DNA of 64,000 nucleotides, from the NCBI GenBank assembly GCA_965214115.1, contig CBDCAU010000007.1:1-64000 (forward strand). Reading direction: 5' to 3'. The stretch is from Owenweeksia sp965214115 (GTDB lineage Bacteria > Bacteroidota > Bacteroidia > Flavobacteriales > Schleiferiaceae). The position numbers were made by a program, and so were the translations under genes. This document shows, one piece after another, positions 61,626-64,000 of this stretch (position 1 is the stretch's first letter; every line of letters starts with the position of its first letter). The notes below the pieces were generated by a model. It saw only the letters and a program-made list of their open reading frames with translations. It had not been told where the DNA came from and ran no database searches.

Positions 61626-62144
61626 TCAGTTTTTATAATAACGTTTTACCAAAAATTGTGCTTCTTCCGTATCGATAAACATTTTAAGGGAATTGCCAAT
61701 TTGCTTTGCGCCAAACATTTCTTTGTAGTGGCTCACCAGCTTGGTTTTTGCGGTAAAGGACACAAACCCACCGCCGCCATTTTCGATAGATTCTTTACAA
61801 GCAAAAGCAAATAAATTTCCGGCAACGCCTTCGTACATTTTCTTGTTTTCTCCTATGTTGAATTGGGCACTTTCTACTAACTCTACCATCACAAAGTTAT
61901 CTCTGTATATAATACTTATCAAACCTTGGATGATGTCGTAATTTTCTTCTATGACCAATTTAAACACTTTCGTCTCCCGGTTTCGGTATTCCAAAAGCCA
62001 ATCAAACTTCCAATCTTTTTTAAATAGTTTAAAATCACTTTCTTGGATTGGCAAAACTTGCGTATCAAAACTTTCCCTCGTGATTCGGTTCACTATCGAA
62101 TGGGTAAGTTTATCAACTTCAATGTCCACGAACTTTTTTCCCAT
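61626..62144 (-). CDS. GNAT-like acyltransferase fold protein 'X', paired with Y
   Basis: 172 residues. The C-terminal half is GNAT-like: YEGVAGNLFAFACKESIENG (acetyl-CoA-binding helix region with a G-V-A-G turn), GGFVSFTAKTKLVSHYKEMF and GAKQIGNSLKMFIDTEEAQF. The N-terminal half (FVDIEVDKLTHSIVNRIT, FDTQVLPIQESDFKLF) is beta-rich and not assigned. If active it would move an acyl group to an unknown target. Only about 25 bases separate its ATG from the rpoD terminator, so its promoter must overlap the rpoD end or be read-through. The Y gene follows at once. The whole unit lies between two direct copies of the rpoD 3' end. Confidence 0.72.
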   Translation of the reverse strand: MGKKFVDIEVDKLTHSIVNRITRESFDTQVLPIQESDFKLFKKDWKFDWLLEYRNRETKVFKLVIEENYDIIQGLISIIYRDNFVMVELVESAQFNIGENKKMYEGVAGNLFAFACKESIENGGGGFVSFTAKTKLVSHYKEMFGAKQIGNSLKMFIDTEEAQFLVKRYYKN

Positions 62145-62169
62145 CCCGTAAAAATAACCAATCGCAACT

Positions 62170-62197
62170 AAAAAACCCCCGCCAATCAGCGAGGGTT
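62170..62197 (-). terminator. rpoD terminator
   Basis: AACCCTCGC pairs with GCGGGGGTT (one G-T) around TGATTG, followed by TTTTTT on the minus strand, 11 bases after the rpoD stop. Confidence 0.92.
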
Positions 62198-62207
62198 TCC
62201 ATTTTCG

Positions 62208-63071
62208 TTATCCCAAATACGTCTTCAAGATTTTGCTCCGCGACGTATGTTTCAGCCGCCGAATCGCCTTTTCCTTGATTTGCCGCACCCGCTCGCGGGT
62301 CAGGTCAAATTTTTCGCCGATTTCTTCCAGCGTCATCGGGTGGGTGCCGCTGAGGCCGAAGAACAGGCGCACCACGTCGCCTTCGCGCGGGGTGAGGGTG
62401 GCGAGGCTGCGCTCGATTTCCGTGCGCAGGCTGTCGGTCATCAGTTCGTCGTCGGGGTTGGGGCTTTCGCCGGTGTTCAGCACGTCGTACAGGTTGCTGT
62501 CCTCGCCCTCCACCAGCGGCGCATCCATCGAAATGTGGCGGCCGCTGTTGCGCATACTTTCCTTCACGTCCGTCTCGCCCATTTCCAAGTTGCTGGCGAT
62601 TTCGTTGGCGCTCGGCGCGCGCTCGTGTTCCTGTTCTAAAGTCGCATACGCTTTGTTGATTTTGTTGATGCTGCCGATTTTGTTCAGCGGCAAGCGTACG
62701 ATGCGGCTTTGCTCGGCCAGCGCCTGCAAAATGCTCTGGCGAATCCACCAAACGGCGTAGGAAATGAATTTGAAACCGCGCGTTTCGTCAAAACGCTGCG
62801 CGGCTTTTATCAGTCCGAGGTTGCCTTCGTTAATCAAATCCGGCAACGTAAGTCCTTGGTTTTGATACTGTTTGGCCACCGACACCACAAAGCGCAAGTT
62901 GGCCTTGGTCAGTTCTTCCAGCGCGCCTTGGTCGCCCGCCTTGATGCGCTGCGCCAGCTCCACCTCCTTTTCGGCGGTGATCAAATCCACCTTGCCGATT
63001 TCTTGGAGGTACTTGTCCAGCGAGGCCGTTTCGCGGTTGGTAACCTGTTTCGTTATTTTTAACTGTCTCAT
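62208..63071 (-). CDS. rpoD: primary RNA polymerase sigma factor (RpoD/SigA, short Bacteroidota form)
   Basis: 287 residues, lacking region 1.1 as usual in Bacteroidota. Region 1.2: ASLDKYLQEIGKVDLIT. Region 2: NLRFVVSVAKQYQNQGL, then DLINEGNLGLIKAAQRFD and FKFISYAVWWIRQSI (-10 recognition). Region 3: PLNKIGSINKINKAYATLE. Region 4: FDLTRERVRQIKEKAIRRL (-35 helix-turn-helix). This sigma reads the unusual Bacteroidota promoters (-7 TAnnTTTG). Separated from pnp by 80 bp with a hairpin. Its 3' end is duplicated at 61339-61425. Confidence 0.96.
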   Translation of the reverse strand: MRQLKITKQVTNRETASLDKYLQEIGKVDLITAEKEVELAQRIKAGDQGALEELTKANLRFVVSVAKQYQNQGLTLPDLINEGNLGLIKAAQRFDETRGFKFISYAVWWIRQSILQALAEQSRIVRLPLNKIGSINKINKAYATLEQEHERAPSANEIASNLEMGETDVKESMRNSGRHISMDAPLVEGEDSNLYDVLNTGESPNPDDELMTDSLRTEIERSLATLTPREGDVVRLFFGLSGTHPMTLEEIGEKFDLTRERVRQIKEKAIRRLKHTSRSKILKTYLG

Positions 63072-63091
63072 CTATATATTTAAAAAGGGAA

Positions 63092-63117
63092 ATTCTCGCC
63101 TTAGAAAAAGCGAGAAT
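63092..63117 (-). terminator. hairpin between pnp and rpoD
   Basis: ATTCTCGC (63092-63099) and GCGAGAAT (63110-63117) are perfect complements. On the minus strand the stem is followed by TTCCCTTTTT. Terminator-like, or a transcript-processing site between the two genes. Confidence 0.6.
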
Positions 63118-63151
63118 CTTTATCAAAAATTGTACCTGTGAAATGTTAAAA

Positions 63152-64000
63152 TCAATTCCGTTCGGGACGGTCCAAAAGCACCTTGCGGCTAAGTTTCATC
63201 TTGCCTCGGTCATCCATCCCAATCAATTTCACGTCGATAACATCGCCTTCCCGCAATACTTCATCAACGGTCTGCAATCGGCGATGTTCGATTTCCGAAA
63301 TGTGCAGCAAACCGTCCGTGCCGGGCGCAATCTCCACAAACGCACCGTAAGGCTGGATGGATTTCACCTTGCCCTGATACACTTCGCCCACTTCGGGAAC
63401 GAAGGCCACCGCTTTGATACGCGCTTTGGCGGCGTCCATATTTTCGCGGGACGTGCCGCTGATTTCCACAATCCCTTGATTGCCAACTTCTTCGATGGTA
63501 ATCGTGGTGCCGGTATCTTCCTGCAATTGCTGGATGTTCTTGCCGCCGGGGCCGATAATCGCACCAATAAATTCTTTTGGAATCTCGATTTTGTCGATTT
63601 TCGGAGCGTGTGGTTTTACGTCGGGGCGAGCGTCCGAGAGCGTTTCCATCATTTTATCCAAAATGTGCAAACGGCCGTCGCGCGCTTGCATCAGGGCCTT
63701 TTCGAGAATTTCATACGACAATCCTTTTACCTTAATATCCATCTGGCAAGCCGTGATGCCTTCCGTGGTTCCGGTCACTTTGAAGTCCATATCGCCGAGG
63801 TGGTCCTCGTCGCCGAGGATGTCAGACAAAATGGCGTAATTGCCAGTTTCTTCGTCCAGAACCAACCCCATCGCGATACCCGAAACGGGGCGCGTCATCT
63901 TGATACCAGCATCCAAAAGCGACAGCGTTCCGGCGCAGACCGTGGCCATCGAAGAGGAACCGTTGGATTCCAAAATATCCGAAACCACGCGAATGGTGTA
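63152..64000 (-). CDS. pnp: polyribonucleotide nucleotidyltransferase, C-terminal part (5' end outside window)
   Basis: 283 residues are visible; the frame runs past the window edge. They contain the end of the second RNase PH domain (ESNGSSSMATVCAGTLSLLD, ILSDILGDEDHLGDMDFKV), a KH domain (GAIIGPGGKNIQQLQEDTGT) and an S1 domain (GEVYQGKVKSIQPYGAFVEI). The enzyme degrades RNA from the 3' end using phosphate and is part of the degradosome-type machinery. The C-terminal tail is short (RKVLLDRPERN). The family total is about 700-720 residues, so roughly 60% lies outside. Confidence 0.95.
   Translation of the reverse strand, partial: YTIRVVSDILESNGSSSMATVCAGTLSLLDAGIKMTRPVSGIAMGLVLDEETGNYAILSDILGDEDHLGDMDFKVTGTTEGITACQMDIKVKGLSYEILEKALMQARDGRLHILDKMMETLSDARPDVKPHAPKIDKIEIPKEFIGAIIGPGGKNIQQLQEDTGTTITIEEVGNQGIVEISGTSRENMDAAKARIKAVAFVPEVGEVYQGKVKSIQPYGAFVEIAPGTDGLLHISEIEHRRLQTVDEVLREGDVIDVKLIGMDDRGKMKLSRKVLLDRPERN

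Overview
The window looks like a chromosomal segment of a Bacteroidota bacterium, most like the Saprospiria (Haliscomenobacter/Lewinella type). Evidence: four or five secreted proteins end in type IX secretion (T9SS) sorting domains (type A tails with a Y-P-N-P motif, one type B/CHU_C tail). The primary sigma factor is the short ~287-residue form without region 1.1. Ribosome-binding sites are weak, and an LruC-domain lipoprotein and a ParC of Bacteroidota type are present. The species cannot be named from sequence alone.

Layout. 1-22979: a frameshifted CHAT-protease/helical-repeat gene cut by the window edge, an O-antigen-ligase/TPR protein, a T9SS-secreted protein gene split by an IS5-type insertion, a di-heme peroxidase, a giant PhoX-like secreted protein, a leucine-rich-repeat protein, a radical-SAM/UDG-like DNA repair pair, parC, a secreted choice-of-anchor-B protein and a DUF4143 ATPase preceded by a long palindrome. 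23078-50160: a large exopolysaccharide locus with at least seven glycosyltransferases, an acetyltransferase, a nitroreductase, a Wzx flippase, a pyruvyl transferase, a Wzy-like polymerase, a polyprenyl-phosphate sugar transferase, a half-size TolC-like protein and a Wzz-type co-polymerase. In its middle lies a translationally coupled signalling cassette (sigma-54 activator, HPt, receiver, then a sugar transferase with its own degenerate receiver). A second IS5-type element and two T9SS surface proteins are also inside it. 50382-64000: an LruC lipoprotein, a LOG-family enzyme, a toxin-antitoxin pair with a broken toxin, uvrA, a lytic transglycosylase, rfbC, rpe, rpoD and the 3' part of pnp.

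The most unusual structure is at 59880-62280. A small two-gene module (a GNAT-like protein, 'X', plus a short acidic protein, 'Y') lies directly behind rpoD and is bounded by two ~100 bp direct copies of the rpoD 3' end and terminator. A second, decayed copy of the module (Y plus only the tail of X) lies directly ahead of rpe, next to a duplicated piece of the rpe 5' end. The pattern suggests a mobile or recombining module that settles at the ends of housekeeping genes and rebuilds them. Intergenic spacers are also rich in several families of palindromic repeats. No tRNA, rRNA or CRISPR array was found.
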